A stretch of DNA of 64,000 nucleotides from Kryptolebias marmoratus (GCF_001649575.2 NC_051436.1:8727742-8791741), one strand, 5' to 3'; shown: positions 1 through 12,090, numbered from the stretch's first letter. Numbers and translations are program-made. Notes: generated from the letters alone by a model not told the origin.

Positions 1-714
1 CAGAGTTTTAGACATCCTGCAGCCTCCGTACCTCATCCGTCAGTGGAAATAAGAAAGTCGGGATTTCTTGCTCTTCCCCATCTGGTGTAAGTTCATACTT
101 TCTTATCATTAACAATCAGGGCAGGCAAATATGTTTCTCAGTTATTTCCCCAACTGGTAATCCTCCCTTCTTATGTCATAACTTCAGTATTTAGCTCAGG
201 TTTTTTTTTTTTTTTTTCCCATGAGCCTTTGAGAAACACTTGATTTGGAGTTGTAGCGGTGCAATGAAAGTCCTCGTTCTATCCGAGCTCGTTAGAGGCA
301 GACCGACTGATTGGTCGGCCCGTTTAACAAGGTCGGTTCTCGTCCCTTTTTGTTCTTCTTCTACACATTTGGCGTTGTCCGTGGTTGGTTAGTCGTTGAT
401 AAATAGCTGTTATCTATCCAAAACTTGTATAAAACCTACATTTTATCCCGAGCGGACCCAGGGCAGCTGGGTTGGACTCGGGTTTGAGGTTTGTGCAGGG
501 ATCGGAGGGGGGGGGGGTTGCCAGGTTGGTGGAAGCGTGTTAGGACTGTGATGTTATCCTTCGGTTTGGTCTGGTTACGAATCAGGACGTGACGGGTCAG
601 AGGAGACTGCTCAGGTAATTATAACCCTCCCCCATGTTTACTCAGGGCAGCTTGTTTAGTCTACACTGACCGTGGCGACATAACGGTGTGTTTATTCCAC
701 GCCGAGCAAAGATC

Positions 715-716
<2 letters not shown>
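1..716. other. No recognisable gene or repeat
   Basis: Mixed-composition sequence with one poly-T run near 200-217 and a G-run near 507-518. No open frame of useful length, splice-framed exon or known repeat was seen. Confidence 0.5.

Positions 717-747
<31 letters not shown>
717..747. repeat. (GT)n microsatellite
   Basis: About fifteen uninterrupted GT units followed by an imperfect GGT-rich tail. Confidence 0.97.
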
Positions 748-748
<1 letters not shown>

Positions 749-949
749 TGGTGGGGTGGTTAGTAAATATTTTATAGCTGGGACACTGAAATGTCTTATC
801 AGGAGTATGGGACAGTGTAGCAGCAACTTTAAGTGGTAAAAAAATAAAAAGCAGGCATGTTTGGGTCTTCAGCAGGCTGGTGATGAGTCGCCCAGGGTCT
901 GATGGGATCTCAAACTGGGGTCTTTAACTTCGTCACGGTTTACTTGCGT

Positions 950-1570
950 TAATAAAATGGTCGTAAACCCAGTTTGTGTCTGCTTGTGTTTTGATTGTAG
1001 GACTCGGGGACAATCCGCTTTCCTCGGCTCCTCCTCTTCTGTGGAGTCCGAGAGCAACAGGCTCCCCGAGAGGAGAAAAACGGTGGAAAAGTTTCACAGC
1101 GGTAGAAAAGAAAAGAAGAACAAAACAAAAAAAAAAACGCCATTTTACACCGTTAGGTTCGACATTCCCTCCCCGCCTCCCTCCCGTCTACAACAAAGCT
1201 ACTTATCCTCGGTGTTTTCCGGCCCGACCGCGACCGAACGGGCGCCTCATTACCTTCTAATTGGCGACGGAACAAAAGGCGGACTTGAAGTTAGACGGAT
1301 CCCGGGCGGTGGCTACGTGCTGCCGGTCGTCCAGTGATGGTGGTCTTACATGAGAGAGGAGCCGCCGCCGACGGCCAGGGTCCCGCAGTTTCCTCTGTTG
1401 TCCCGCGGCTAACGGCTTAAAGATGGGACGTTCAGGAACTCGATCCGCCCTGTGGACGCTTCCAGAGGAGAGGGGAGAGGGGGGAGGTGGGGGGGAGAGA
1501 CGCCGGGGCTGAAAAGCGCCGCTTGCTGGCTGTAGACCCGCTATGTCAGGTCCGAGTCCCTGCCGGAAGC
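950..1570. promoter_or_regulatory. CpG-rich block, possible promoter or exon
   Basis: CpG dinucleotides are dense here: about 32 in the 300 bp from 1141 to 1440, more than base composition predicts, while the flanks are CpG-poor. A possible splice acceptor (TTTTGATTGTAG, ending at 1000) leads into a + strand frame that stays open to a TGA after 1335, about 112 codons. That frame crosses a poly-A stretch read as lysines and matches no protein I know. A G-rich tract at 1466-1500 could fold into a quadruplex. It could be a CpG-island promoter of a neighbouring gene, a terminal exon, or GC-rich sequence with a chance frame. The CpG density is seen; function is inference. Confidence 0.4.
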
Positions 1571-1578
1571 ACCGCTGA

Positions 1579-1845
1579 TTAACTTCCTTTAATTATGACT
1601 TAATATAACACTTTAATGATGACTTCACTCACTTTAATGATGACTTAATTTAACTCCTTTTGATATTAACTTAATATAACTCCCTTTATTGATGACTTAA
1701 CTCCCTTTAATGATGACTTAACTTACTTTAATGACTTAACTCACTTTAATGATGACTTTATTCAACTCACTTTAATATGACTTAATTTAACTCACTTTAA
1801 TATTAACTTCATTTAACTCACTTTAATGATGACCTAACTCACTTT
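1579..1845. repeat. About 22-bp AT-rich tandem repeat
   Basis: Imperfect units around CTTTAATGATGACTTAACTCA repeat about twelve times, with small indels and substitutions (TAATATAACT and TTTAACTCACT variants). A minisatellite with no coding potential. Confidence 0.9.
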
Positions 1846-2485
1846 AAGACCGGGTAGCCTGATGAATAAGGTTGGATTCACATCAAGCTGTTTAGGCTTG
1901 GAGGTTCTGTGTGCGTTATGTTCTTGTATGTAGTAATCACAGAATTTAAAGGAGATAAACACGATTTTTCAGGGCGTCTGATTTTTTTTTTTTGCAGTTA
2001 TGTAAATCATCAATTGAGTCAGAAATACCCAAGTCTGTAACATTAAATCAGGATAACAGCTCTATTTCTGAGAACAAGTGACTACCCTATCAAATTTCAT
2101 GCACGCCGTTGCTTAAAATAAATAAAATACCCTCTGTGACAGAATCCGGTGCCTTTTTTCCCCATATCATTCAAGCTTAGCCAGCACCGATATAGCAAAA
2201 ATGCTGATTGCATTTGCATTTTTTAAAATTATTTTTAACCATAAGACAAAAAAAACCCCCAACAACAACAACAAGGAGGACAGAGTCGCTCCGTGAGAAG
2301 TCATTTCGCCAACATGGAGGGGGATCCAAGCAGCTATCAGAGAGCTGATACCGACCAGATCCTTTCATCATCTCTTTCTCTCTCTTATCTACCCCGTAGC
2401 GCCTCTCTTATTCTGACAATAAGACACTTTTCCAAGTCATGTCTGACTCAGCCAAACACAATAAAGCGCCTGAAGCAATAAAAAA

Positions 2486-2540
<55 letters not shown>

Positions 2541-4320
2541 GAAGGAAGGAAGACAAAACAAGTGCTAGGCAGCTCCAGGTTTGCTTCGTGGCTTGAGACA
2601 CTCAATGTGCGACAACTCGATTCAAATCTCTATTTTTAGATCGCTTTTGTGTTCGAGGTGCCTAAACTCGCCGACTCGTACAGCTCGCCCATAACTTTGA
2701 TCCTGCCGGGGGAAAAGCAGACGTACCAACAGAAGCTCATGTATTTTCCGGCGACATCTTTAGGACCGCCTGAATCCAGTTTCGTCTTTTGACGAATTCG
2801 ACAGTAAGGCGTCCATGTGCGCCAACGGTGTCGAAACGCCTCGTCTTCGGCCGACTGCGCTCGCCAGCCGACCAGTCTTGGATGAGCGTTTTGGTTTTTC
2901 TTCTGCGCGAGAATTAGCGCCCCGCCGAGCAGTCAACAAATTGACTTAGACGAAGCGTAATGGCGAAGGAAACGAGCTCGCGCCATTAGTGCACGTTTGT
3001 ATTTTCCCAATACAAGAGTATAAATTCCCAATAAACAAGAGTTGCCGTACGAGTCGATGGGATTAGAGGCGGTTGCCTTCAATCTGTGAAAGTTGGCAGC
3101 CGTGCCACGGCTTTGCTGCAGGTCGCTGATTGCTAACCTGGCAAGGTGGGTTATTACTGACAATTTATTGCCACCATCTTCATTTCAAGTCTCCGTAACA
3201 TTACACTCCGAGGAAATTACAACCTGCTACACTCGAGAGAGCTCTGAGAGCAGTTAACTGACCCGTGACACTGCAATATCTGACCTCAGTATATCTGACA
3301 GCTGAAATTAGGTCCTTAAAGCTAATATTCCACACTGTGTAATGCTCTTGGTTTCATTATGTTGCAGTCAAGGTCCTCCGAATCCACTGTGAGTCACACC
3401 AGGTGAAGCAGAACACTGTATAGTGACAAAAAAAAGAAAAAAAATGGCTGAATGCACGGTCCATCTAATTAATTACCGCTCGTTCTATAAAAGAAAGAAC
3501 GAGTCGGTTGTTAGAAATAAAATTTCTCCCTTTTGTTAACTTTAACGTTGCAGTCCTGTGCCTTTCATGCAAATCGTAACCTTGAAATCTTCGACAATAC
3601 AAAGAGATTCCTGTGGCTGCGGCGCCATTTTCTCTTAAAATAAACGGGAAAACTATTCTTGAATATGGGATTTGGGAACCGTTCTGTTTCTTCCGTCCCC
3701 AACAAAACAAAACCCGGCCAATCAAAAACAGCGGTACCAAATTTGACACATCTGTCTGCCATTTTATAGCTTTTTATTTAAGGCAAAGTGACAAAAAGAA
3801 CTTTCTACACAGAGGTTTTTTTTTTATTTTTTCAAAAAAAGGCATTTTTTATCATTTCCTGAAATGTTCCACTTTTTAGAGGTCGAGGTTTATGCTCAAC
3901 GGTGAAAAAAAAAAAATCTATTTACAAATATATATATTTTTTAAGGTTTTGATACATGAAGCTTTTCTTGTGAGTACAGTGCCCAAAATATCTGAGTATT
4001 TTCAGAGTTGTGTAAACATGGCCTGGAGACCTAACAGACCTTACGCACAGTACTGTGTTTTTGTTATATCCTGTTTTCTTTTCTTCCTTTTCAGTGAATT
4101 AAATGCTTTATTGCTTTTTTTTTCTCCTGACTGTATTTCAGCGTCTTGTATAGCTGAATTGTAAAGCAGTCCGGTCGACTTAAGTGTATTTGTTTTACCA
4201 CTGCTAAGGGGGGGTTATGTTTTCGGTAGAGTCTGTTTGCACACAAGATTACTCAAAAAAAGTTATTTCAGGAATTGTTTTTCAGGAAACATCAAAAACG
4301 GTACAAGGAAGAAGGGACTT
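1846..4320. other. No gene recognised
   Basis: Mixed sequence holding one AAAG microsatellite (listed separately) and several poly-A/T runs. The 2640-3180 part is somewhat CpG-rich, with balanced composition and short open frames on both strands, none of which looks like a protein. Confidence 0.4.
2481..2552. repeat. (AAAG)n microsatellite
   Basis: About fifteen AAAG units, ending in three AAGG units. The lysine/arginine and phenylalanine/leucine frames that cross it are products of the repeat. Confidence 0.97.
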
Positions 4321-4830
4321 AATTTTGGTTTGATCCGGTCAAAGGTCGAGGTCACAGATGAGCCCGTGCTCTCACTATGCAACCATGTAACCTAGAAAAA
4401 ACTAAACTGCACAGTTGGAAACCTCTTAGGTCAGGGTTGATCACGATTGATTTCAAGGTCACTGGGTCAAAGGTCAACATCACAGCTGATCTGGTGCTCT
4501 ATGCAACAGTAGGAATGTCAAACTGCACTGCTGGACGCCTCATGGGCCAAAGGATAATGCCTATTGATTTCAAGGTCACGGGGTCAAAGGTCAAGATCAC
4601 AGGCGACCAGCCGTTTCTTTGTTTATTTGGTTACATGAAAACTAACAATGAACAGATATGGATGACTTCTTTAGAAAAAGTTGGCGTTTTCACAAAAAAA
4701 CAAACAAAAAAAACTAAAGTGATTAAATTTTCATGGTGATCCAAATCTCGATCCAGATTGCATTATTTTATTTTCTCCCATGGCCTTGGCGGAGGATTGT
4801 GCTCCCCGAGTGCTTCCAGTTCTTCCCTTT
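4321..4830 (+). repeat. Interspersed repeat with three ~117-bp internal units
   Basis: The block ATTTCAAGGTCACTGGGTCA followed by AAGGTCAA.ATCACA recurs at about 4337, 4452-4488 and 4566-4602, separated by related sequence, giving a period near 117 bp. The far end (4785-4818) carries GGCCTTGGCGGAGGATTGTG, a motif I know from a widespread animal repeat whose superfamily I cannot name. The 120-codon open frame at 4377-4739 lies wholly inside the repeat and is very likely a by-product. The units are seen; the interspersed assignment is recalled. Confidence 0.7.
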
Positions 4831-5296
4831 TAAGTAAAGCTGACGTTGGCATTTTTACATTCGATCACGAGTCAGGGGCTTTTTGAAAGTTGTACGTTTC
4901 GAGTCGTCAAGCCTTGCCGCGCGATCTGGGAGACACAAAAGCCGCCTCTGAGTGAGTACGCAGTGAGTCAAGCTGTCACAGCCTGTATCCTCAGATGGAG
5001 CACGACCATGGAGATGTGACTGACAAGGTTGCAGGGGGGGAAAAAATCCTTAGTGTCTTATTAAGTACACAAGAGAGACACTTCTATTGTACCGTATATT
5101 TAGGCTGTGCGTTACTCCTTTCATGTTTTGGTACCACTGCCACATTGAGCAACAATAGTCATAGAGCAAATATCGTTGTAGCATCAAGAGCTTTTAAGTA
5201 ATGAAATAAACAATTAGGGTAAGCAATATTAGGTCATGAGCAAAGATAAAGTAGTCACTCAATGTTCTAATTGAAGCTGCTGCTAAATTAAGTAGC
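4831..5296. other. No feature recognised
   Basis: Unremarkable sequence between two repeats. Confidence 0.4.
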
Positions 5297-5861
5297 CTCT
5301 AGATCACACGTGTCAAACTCAAGGCCCACGGGCCAGATCCGGCCCTCTGTAACGTTTTATCCAGCCCCCAAGTTAACGTTTAGATTTCATCAGGTCCGGC
5401 CCTCTAGTCTGGGACAGATCGACTCTCTGATTCTTATTTTGCTTAAAAAAACTGAGCCTATTTAGTGAAGTTTTCTCTTGACAGTGACTTAGAAGCCAAC
5501 AATATATAGTTTTAATTTATGTATGATCAGGTTTTTGTTGATGGCTTTTATTTAAAATCTGTTTTAATGTTAAAAAATTAATTTAAAAGCTGAGTGAGAA
5601 ATGACTGCTAATGATGTGCTTTTTGAAGTTTGAGCTATTTGTCTGTGTTCATTAAAGTCTGTTTGCTCTAAATTCTGTATAATCTGTAACTGGGAAAAGG
5701 TCATTGATATTTCTATATGAATGATTTGACATAATACATCTAAAACCAAGGTTAATTTATGTAATTTTTAATAAATATGGATCGTGATTGGCCCTTGGCT
5801 AGGACCAAATTTTTAATTTTGGCCCCCTTGCGTCACTGGGTTTGACACCCCTGCTCTAGAT
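5297..5861 (+). mobile_element. Non-autonomous hAT element with 8-bp target duplication
   Basis: The element occupies 5305-5853 (549 bp). It is flanked by perfect direct repeats CTCTAGAT at 5297-5304 and 5854-5861, which fit the nTCTAGAn target preference known for Ac/Charlie-type hATs. The ends are CACACGTGTCAAACTC and, on the other strand, CAGGGGTGTCAAACCC, sharing GTGTCAAAC. There is no transposase frame, so it would need enzyme supplied in trans. A closely similar copy lies in inverted orientation at 49992-50518. Boundaries and duplication are seen; the superfamily follows from the 8-bp duplication and end type. Confidence 0.9.
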
Positions 5862-6439
5862 GTTCGCTTCAAATCATTTCTGGTACAATAGTTTTTTTTT
5901 TCTAAAACTGTAAAATAACATAAGTCAACAAATATTTTCTGCAAGTCATTATTTTTAAATGAAAGAAACAAAAAATCCTTCAAGTCGTTAACGACTGTCC
6001 TCACTGTATGTAAGTATTAGGCTTTAATTTTCCTTTTCCATAACGGAGACAGCTCTTTAGACTGAATATTCTCCATTGATGTTATAATCTAATGTGGCTT
6101 CAGTGGCCCGTTCTATATCTTTAAGCTTCTTATTAAGAATAAATTACGGTTTTATTTTGTCAGCACTTCCACACCGCTCTTTAAAGAGGGAGTATCACCG
6201 AAAATTGTTGAAGCGAGTCAGGATGATGATTTATGTAGTGTTTTTTTTCTTTTCTTTTGGATCTGCTGTTAATAATAGAGTAAGTAACTGCCATGTGGTG
6301 TGTGTGACAGCGTGGAAATAAAGTGTATCTCGTCAAGAATCTCAGTGAAAGCTTGTCTGATTACTGACTGATTTTCTATGTAGTGAGACAACTGACCACC
6401 TGCGTACTGCTGCGCAACATTTTAGAGATGGGTGCAGAA
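5862..6439. other. No feature recognised
   Basis: AT-rich sequence without repeats or convincing open frames. Confidence 0.4.
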
Positions 6440-7450
6440 CAGTTTTATTTTAAAAATGCAGAAAATGACACACGAGTTGCAGTGTTTTTCAAACAACTGG
6501 AGTACTCGGAAAATGGCTGTTGATTTGGAAAAATATACTTAACCCTATGTTTATTGCTGTTCATGTGTCAGATTGCGCTGATGTTTCAAAAGAAACGGAC
6601 AACTCAGGCAAAATATATAACCCTATATTTAACTGCTGATGGTATGACAGGGTTGCGCTGTTTCTGAAATGTTTAAAATATCTGGAATACCTGGAGAAAA
6701 CCCAGGTTATTAGAAAGAAAAATCCTATAACCCTACATTTATTACTATGTCAGAGTTTCACTGTTGGATGTCCAAAACAATAATGGAGTACATGGGGAAA
6801 AAATCCCCGGATAGTCAAAAAAATGTAAAACTCGTGCAATCTGAAAAATATTTACAACCTTATGTTCACTGCTGCTAACGTGTCGGAGAATTTAAGAAAA
6901 CCTATGTGCTCAGACGAATGTACAAATTGAACTATACATCCATCACTGATTACAGAGTTACACAGTTTGATGTTTCAAAAACCGGAGTACCCGGTAAAAA
7001 AAAACAACCTGGGTACTTGGAAAAAATATATAAAACCCAAAGTACTTCAATGAGTTTGTGTGAGTTTCAAACAACAGAGTTCCCAGAGAAATCTTATGTA
7101 TTCTGAAATATATATATATATATATATATATATAGCCAAAATACTGCGCAGAACCCTCAAGCTCCCAGGCCTCTGGTAGAGGACCCGAGCTCAGAGGATG
7201 AAACAAAGACCACCCGCGGAGGGTGAGAAGGGAATTTTTTTTTTTTATATCTTACATGTGTAACCTAACGTTCTTCACTCATTATGTGTCCAATGTATAC
7301 TCTGATATTTTAAAAACTACCCAAAGAAAATCTGTGTACTCTGAAAAACTTACACAGCCTTGTTCATTACTGAAAATGTGTCACAGAAGTCCTGTTTGAG
7401 GTTTCAAAAAAACCCAGAGAATCCCAAAGTACTCTAAATAAGTTTTTTGG
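6440..7450. repeat. Degenerate long-period tandem repeat
   Basis: A phrase like AACCCTATGTTTATTGCT, then TGTGTCAGAG.TT, then ATGTTTCAAAA.CGGAGTAC, then GAAAA..CTGTGTACTCTG recurs in order. Anchors near 6541, 6619, 6729, 6856, 6930, 7262 and 7352 give spacings of about 75-130 bp where adjacent. Units are heavily diverged and some are truncated. A (TA)n tract at 7108-7134 and a poly-T run interrupt the series. This looks like an old satellite-like array. Confidence 0.75.
7108..7134. repeat. (TA)n microsatellite
   Basis: About thirteen TA units inside the degenerate array. Confidence 0.95.
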
Positions 7451-8287
7451 AACCACAGAGTTGCTGAGGATACCTCGTTTTAGCCCAAATCTTCAGTTTT
7501 TTGCTTTAACAAGCTATAACAAGGAAGCTGTGCTATGTTCTGTGCTACAGTGAGTTTTTTTAATCATGGTAGAATTTAAGTACTGCAAATGTTAAACCCA
7601 TATCTAAAGAACATAGTTACACCTTAAGTTTATATGTGTGGATTATTGAACAACTCTGCTTAGACTTTTAGGATTTATTGGACCAAAACCCTGATGATAT
7701 GTGGTTTCATGTGTTCCTCCCACATGTGCACACTCAGGTTTTGCCTACTAACTAGTAGGCGAGTGTAGATATCTTCACCTCCACATAAACTCACTGCAGA
7801 CACACATACACACACACACACAGACTCCTGTTTTATCCAGGGAGCCATTGATCTAGCTTTTACTTTCAGTGTGCTGCATTGTACGCTCTTTTTTTTTAAT
7901 TTGTGTCACAACCATTATACATCTATTCATTAGAAAGCAAATTAATCCTATGTGGACGGCAGCTGATGTTCTGATGGAGGAATTGTTGTTGCCAGCTAAA
8001 TTATTCAAATGTTTCCATTACGGCTGACTGCAATATATCTTAGTCACCATATGAATTAGATTTAAAAGAGAGAGTTTTATCGTTTTATTTTTTTATTTTT
8101 TGTAAAGCAGAAACAAATAAATAAACACATGGACACCTACACAAACTGACATTCAGTCACGACTAAGGTTTTAGATGAAACTGACTGATCATTTGAGTTG
8201 CACTGTAGTTTTTAACCTTTTTAGTATGTTTAATTTACTTTATTCTACACCATTAGTTAATTATATGTACTTTTTTTTCTAAATACC
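7451..8287. other. No gene; short CA repeat
   Basis: AT-rich sequence with a short ACACAC tract near 7801-7823. Nothing else recognised. Confidence 0.4.
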
Positions 8288-8882
8288 TATGTTCCCTGGT
8301 ACCTATGTTCTCCCAGGGTTAATAATGAATGCCATGAAAGATACTTGGCTCCTCCTTCAAACCTCTGTTAATACAAATGAAAAAAAAAAAAAACTGAATT
8401 AGGGTACCTGGGAACATAAAGATCTGGGGACATTAGGGGGTACCAGGGAACATGGGGGATCTGGGAACATTAGGGATCCAGGAACATTAGGGAGTACCTG
8501 GGAACATAAAGATCCGGGAACATTAGGTGGTACCAGGGAACATAGGGGATCCAGGAACATTAGAGGGTCCCTGGGAACATAAAGATCCAGGAACATTAGG
8601 GGGTACCAGAGAACATTAGGGGGTACCTGGGAACATAAAGATTTGGGGAACATTAGGGGGTACCTGGGAACATAAAGATCCGTGAACATTAGGGGGTACC
8701 AGGGAACATAGGAATCCAGGGAACATTAGGGGGTACCGGGGAACAAAGGGGATCCAGGGAACATTAGGGGGTACCTGGGAACATAAAGATTTGGGGAACA
8801 TTAGGGGGTACCGGGGAACAAAGGGGATCCAGGGAACATTAGGGGGTACCTGGGAACATAGGGATCCAGGGAACATAGAGAT
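8288..8882. repeat. GGTACC/GGATCC minisatellite
   Basis: From 8401 to 8880, units built on GGGAACATTAGGGGGTACC alternate with units ending in GGGATCC or AAAGATCC, so GGTACC and (G)GATCC alternate along the array at roughly 20-bp steps in higher-order pairs. A short inverted copy (TTCCCTGGTACCTATGTTC) sits at 8290-8308. On the minus strand the array stays open over long stretches and would encode a Pro/Val/Leu/Cys-rich repeating peptide. No start context, flanking exon or non-repeat domain supports translation. Confidence 0.92.
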
Positions 8883-10120
8883 GATCCTGTTAGAGACTGA
8901 CTGTTGTAAATAAATTTAGCTGGGGAGTTATCTGGCATTTAGCCTACAGAAGGTAGAAACATGTAGGTGTTGCTTGGTGAAATGTATTATTGCTGATGTA
9001 ATCCTAACTGTAGGCTGCTATGTTTCACCCACTGACTGTGGGTAGTAATGTGCACTAAATTTAAACAAACAAATTAACATACTGAGTGTGTTGTAGTTTT
9101 CTTTCAAATCAGTTCAATTGGTTTTCAAGTAAAAGCAACAATGGCTATATTTGCTTTATCAGTGACAGTCAAATCCAACCTTTCACACTAAACTGGGAAA
9201 AAAAAAACTCTTAGAAAGCTGCTGTGTATGGCCTTGGTTCTTGTGTTGATGTTAAATGCAATGTAAATTGTTATATCACAATGTGGCTGTTTGTACTCCA
9301 CAAACTCTGTATAGGAGAATAGAACTATACAAGTAAATCGAGAAATTAAAAGATAATGAGAACTGCTTTTGACAGTAAACAGTGATTTCATCCCCTTGTT
9401 TTGATAGTGGCAAAGTCGTGATGCATGGCCACTAGCTAAACAATGATTTTCTTTATCCTTAAAGTGAGTCACATCTCACTGAGTGACCTCGAGTGGCAAT
9501 TACAGGATACAGCTAAATCCTAAATCACAAGGTAAGTCTAACACAAGAGGAGTCATAAAGTCATTAAACTGAATTTGTGGTTTCAGTTAGGCTAAGATTC
9601 AACACCAGGAGCCACTAAGCTTGTTAAAGAAGATGATAAACACACTTTTATTTTAAGATTCAGATTTCTAGAGAAATGGTTCAGATTTCTTTTTTGGAAG
9701 TAGGGTTTTCTGTGGAACAGTTATTAGTAGTCAGTGTCTTATCTGGAGTAGACAGCCGTCAGAATGATCCAAAACAGGAGAAGCATTATGAAGTCAAGCT
9801 GACGGTTAGTTGGGCTGGAGCCTATTCTAGAGTGAATTTCTGCCATCTAAACCAACTCAAAACACAATTTGTTCACATGATATATGATATATATATTCAC
9901 ATAATATATATATTTATACCATAATATATTTGTGCATTATATAGTTGTGCAGATTGGGAACATTTAACATTTAACACAATTTGTTTTGTGACTTGTTTCA
10001 TTCTAAACACATGGCAAAGGACTGCAGACCGTGTTCCAACATGGCTGCTTTTCACTATATGAAGCAGCAGACATCCATATAAATTATTGTCTAATGCTAA
10101 AAAAATTAAAAATGTCAATG
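8883..10120. other. No feature recognised
   Basis: AT-rich unique-looking sequence, with a stretch of interrupted TA dinucleotides at about 9880-9935. Confidence 0.4.
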
Positions 10121-10530
10121 TAAAAGTAGCAAGAGACTGGCTAAAAGCAGCAAGAGACTAGCTAAAAGCAGCAAGAGACTAGCTAAAAGCAGCAAGAGAC
10201 TAGCTAAAAGCAGCAAGAGACTAGCCAAAAGTAGCAAGAGACTAGCTAAAAGTAGCAAGAGACTAGCTAAAAGAAGCAAGAGACTAGCTCAAATCAGCAA
10301 GAGACTAGCTAAAAGTAGCAAGAGACTAGCTAAAAGCAGCAAGAGACTTGCTAAAAGCAGCAAGAGACTAGCTAAAAGTACTCAAAGTCTAGCTTAAAAC
10401 TGAAAGATCAAAAAGTTTGTTAAAAGTATCCAAAGGCTAGCTAGAAGCTAAAAGGAGCAATAGGCTGGCAAAGCATATCAAAAGGCTAGCTAAAAGGTAA
10501 AAATAGCAAATTGAAAGCTAAAAGTAGTTT
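10121..10530. repeat. 21-bp AGCTAAAAGCAGCAAGAGACT tandem array
   Basis: The 21-bp unit AGCTAAAAGCAGCAAGAGAC+T is repeated about twelve times from 10121 to 10380 with few substitutions (CAG/TAG/AAG within the unit), then decays into looser AGCTAAAAG-containing copies up to about 10530. The high identity of the core points to recent expansion. A related but irregular array is at 14663-15210. Confidence 0.95.
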
Positions 10531-10631
10531 ATGAAGGCAAAGACTAATATTTTTTGTAATTCTAAGGGGAAATATTTGCAAATAAACATGTATGTACTGT
10601 ACGTAAGAATACATATTATGATATATATTAG

Positions 10632-10635
<4 letters not shown>

Positions 10636-10682
<47 letters not shown>
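10636..10682. repeat. (TA)n microsatellite
   Basis: About 23 uninterrupted TA units. Confidence 0.97.
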
Positions 10683-10684
<2 letters not shown>

Positions 10685-10689
10685 GTATA

Positions 10690-11589
10690 AAAGTTACAAA
10701 AAGCACAAGTCAGCAGCCACTTCCAGAATGAGCTGGACATTTTGATTATGAATGGCTAAAATAGCAGAAAGTGTGAAGCAGCAGTTAGCTAAAAATAAAA
10801 CAGGGAAACACAAATGTGAGAGCTGAATCAGTAAATGACACATTTTGCTGTTATAATATTTTGGCGCATATTTAAACAAGCTTCCCAAAAGTCAAATTTA
10901 CCTGTGTAAAAAAAAAAAAAAAAAAAACTGCTTTCAGCACTTTGCTCATTTTTCAATTTGTGAACTATTAATCCTGACATCATAAATACTTATTATTTTT
11001 TTCCCCTGCCCGTCCACACATTTACCTACAAACAGCTGAGGCTGTTGAGTCGTCTAAGTACTCCAAGCACTCCTGCATATGTAAGTGTCAGCACAGTGGA
11101 GATGATAATTCCTCTGCTAGCATAGATAAACAGGGAGAAATGGCTTCTACATTATTGGATTCACTTTGCACAACAACTGTCCCTGTAAGCCTTAATTTTC
11201 CTGAACAGCTTTATTTTTGGCAGCAGTTTCTTGCAACAGCACGGTGGCGTAGCAGTACAGAGGTTTTATGGTGCCATGCATCACGTTGAGGCGCTCAATT
11301 ATCACGGCGTCTCAGGTGCTCAGCTCTGTCAGCAGCTGGGTGTATAGCATTAGCATGTTACACATAATTAGGGCTTTGTCAGAGAAATAAAATGTTGGTG
11401 TTGGAGATTAAAAAAAAAGACACTGAAATTACAACGCTATTTGTTTTTTTCTTCAGACAATTTTAAAATGAGCAAACACTTTCAAGGAAGTGTTTCTGGA
11501 CAGCTCCAAGCGTACACAAACACAAACAGATGTTATCCATACTTTAGGTTTTCACAATTCCATTGAAAACAATGTTAACAACATTGAGT
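10690..11589. other. No feature recognised
   Basis: AT-rich sequence with a poly-A run at about 10908-10926 and no convincing frame. Confidence 0.4.
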
Positions 11590-12090
11590 ATTATAACTAG
11601 ACACATAGCTGGAACCTGGAAGTTGAAGCCACACAGGAAGAGCGCCCATATTAGGCTGGCCTCTGTACAGTTTTTAATGAATGGGACATTTTCCTGACTA
11701 AAACATAAAAATTAACTTTAGATCACTCTTTTAGGTGTTGATTTTTGTAAGTTCACATAGTTCTTAACTTGCTAGTGTATGTTTAAATACACATTTTCAA
11801 AAGAAAAAACAATACTTTAAGTTTAAATTACTTATTTAAGGCTTCATGACTCTGTGATTGACACCTGAAGGCCTGTTTGTGAGTTCGGAAGGTTGTGTAG
11901 GCGATACTTTCATATTGAGGGTACATTCTTGGTACCGCCGTTCTAGATCAATGTTACAGCCCCACATCCTTACTAAACATACTCTGGCTCTGAATATAAA
12001 ACACGTGGGCACCTGTAAACTGGACATCTTGGCTTCAGTTGTAGACAAAGTAAGCTAATGGAGTCGCCTCATCCATCTTTATTTATGTCG
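11590..12090. repeat. Probable interspersed repeat, unclassified
   Basis: The segment from GGAAGTTGAAGCCACACAGG (11619) to CTAATGGAGTCGCCTCATCC (12055) matches my recollection of a dispersed fish repeat that ends near CATCTTTATTTAT. I see no second copy in the window and no clear terminal repeats, so this rests mainly on recalled similarity. Confidence 0.4.

Noticed and set aside
4377..4739. 120-codon + strand frame
   Set aside because: Made of the ~117-bp repeat units, whose length is a multiple of three.
8399..8876. Repetitive Pro/Val/Cys-rich minus-strand frames
   Set aside because: Frames of a minisatellite without start context or flanking exon.
10121..10380. CRISPR-like regular repeats
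   Set aside because: A contiguous 21-bp tandem repeat with no spacers, in a vertebrate genome.
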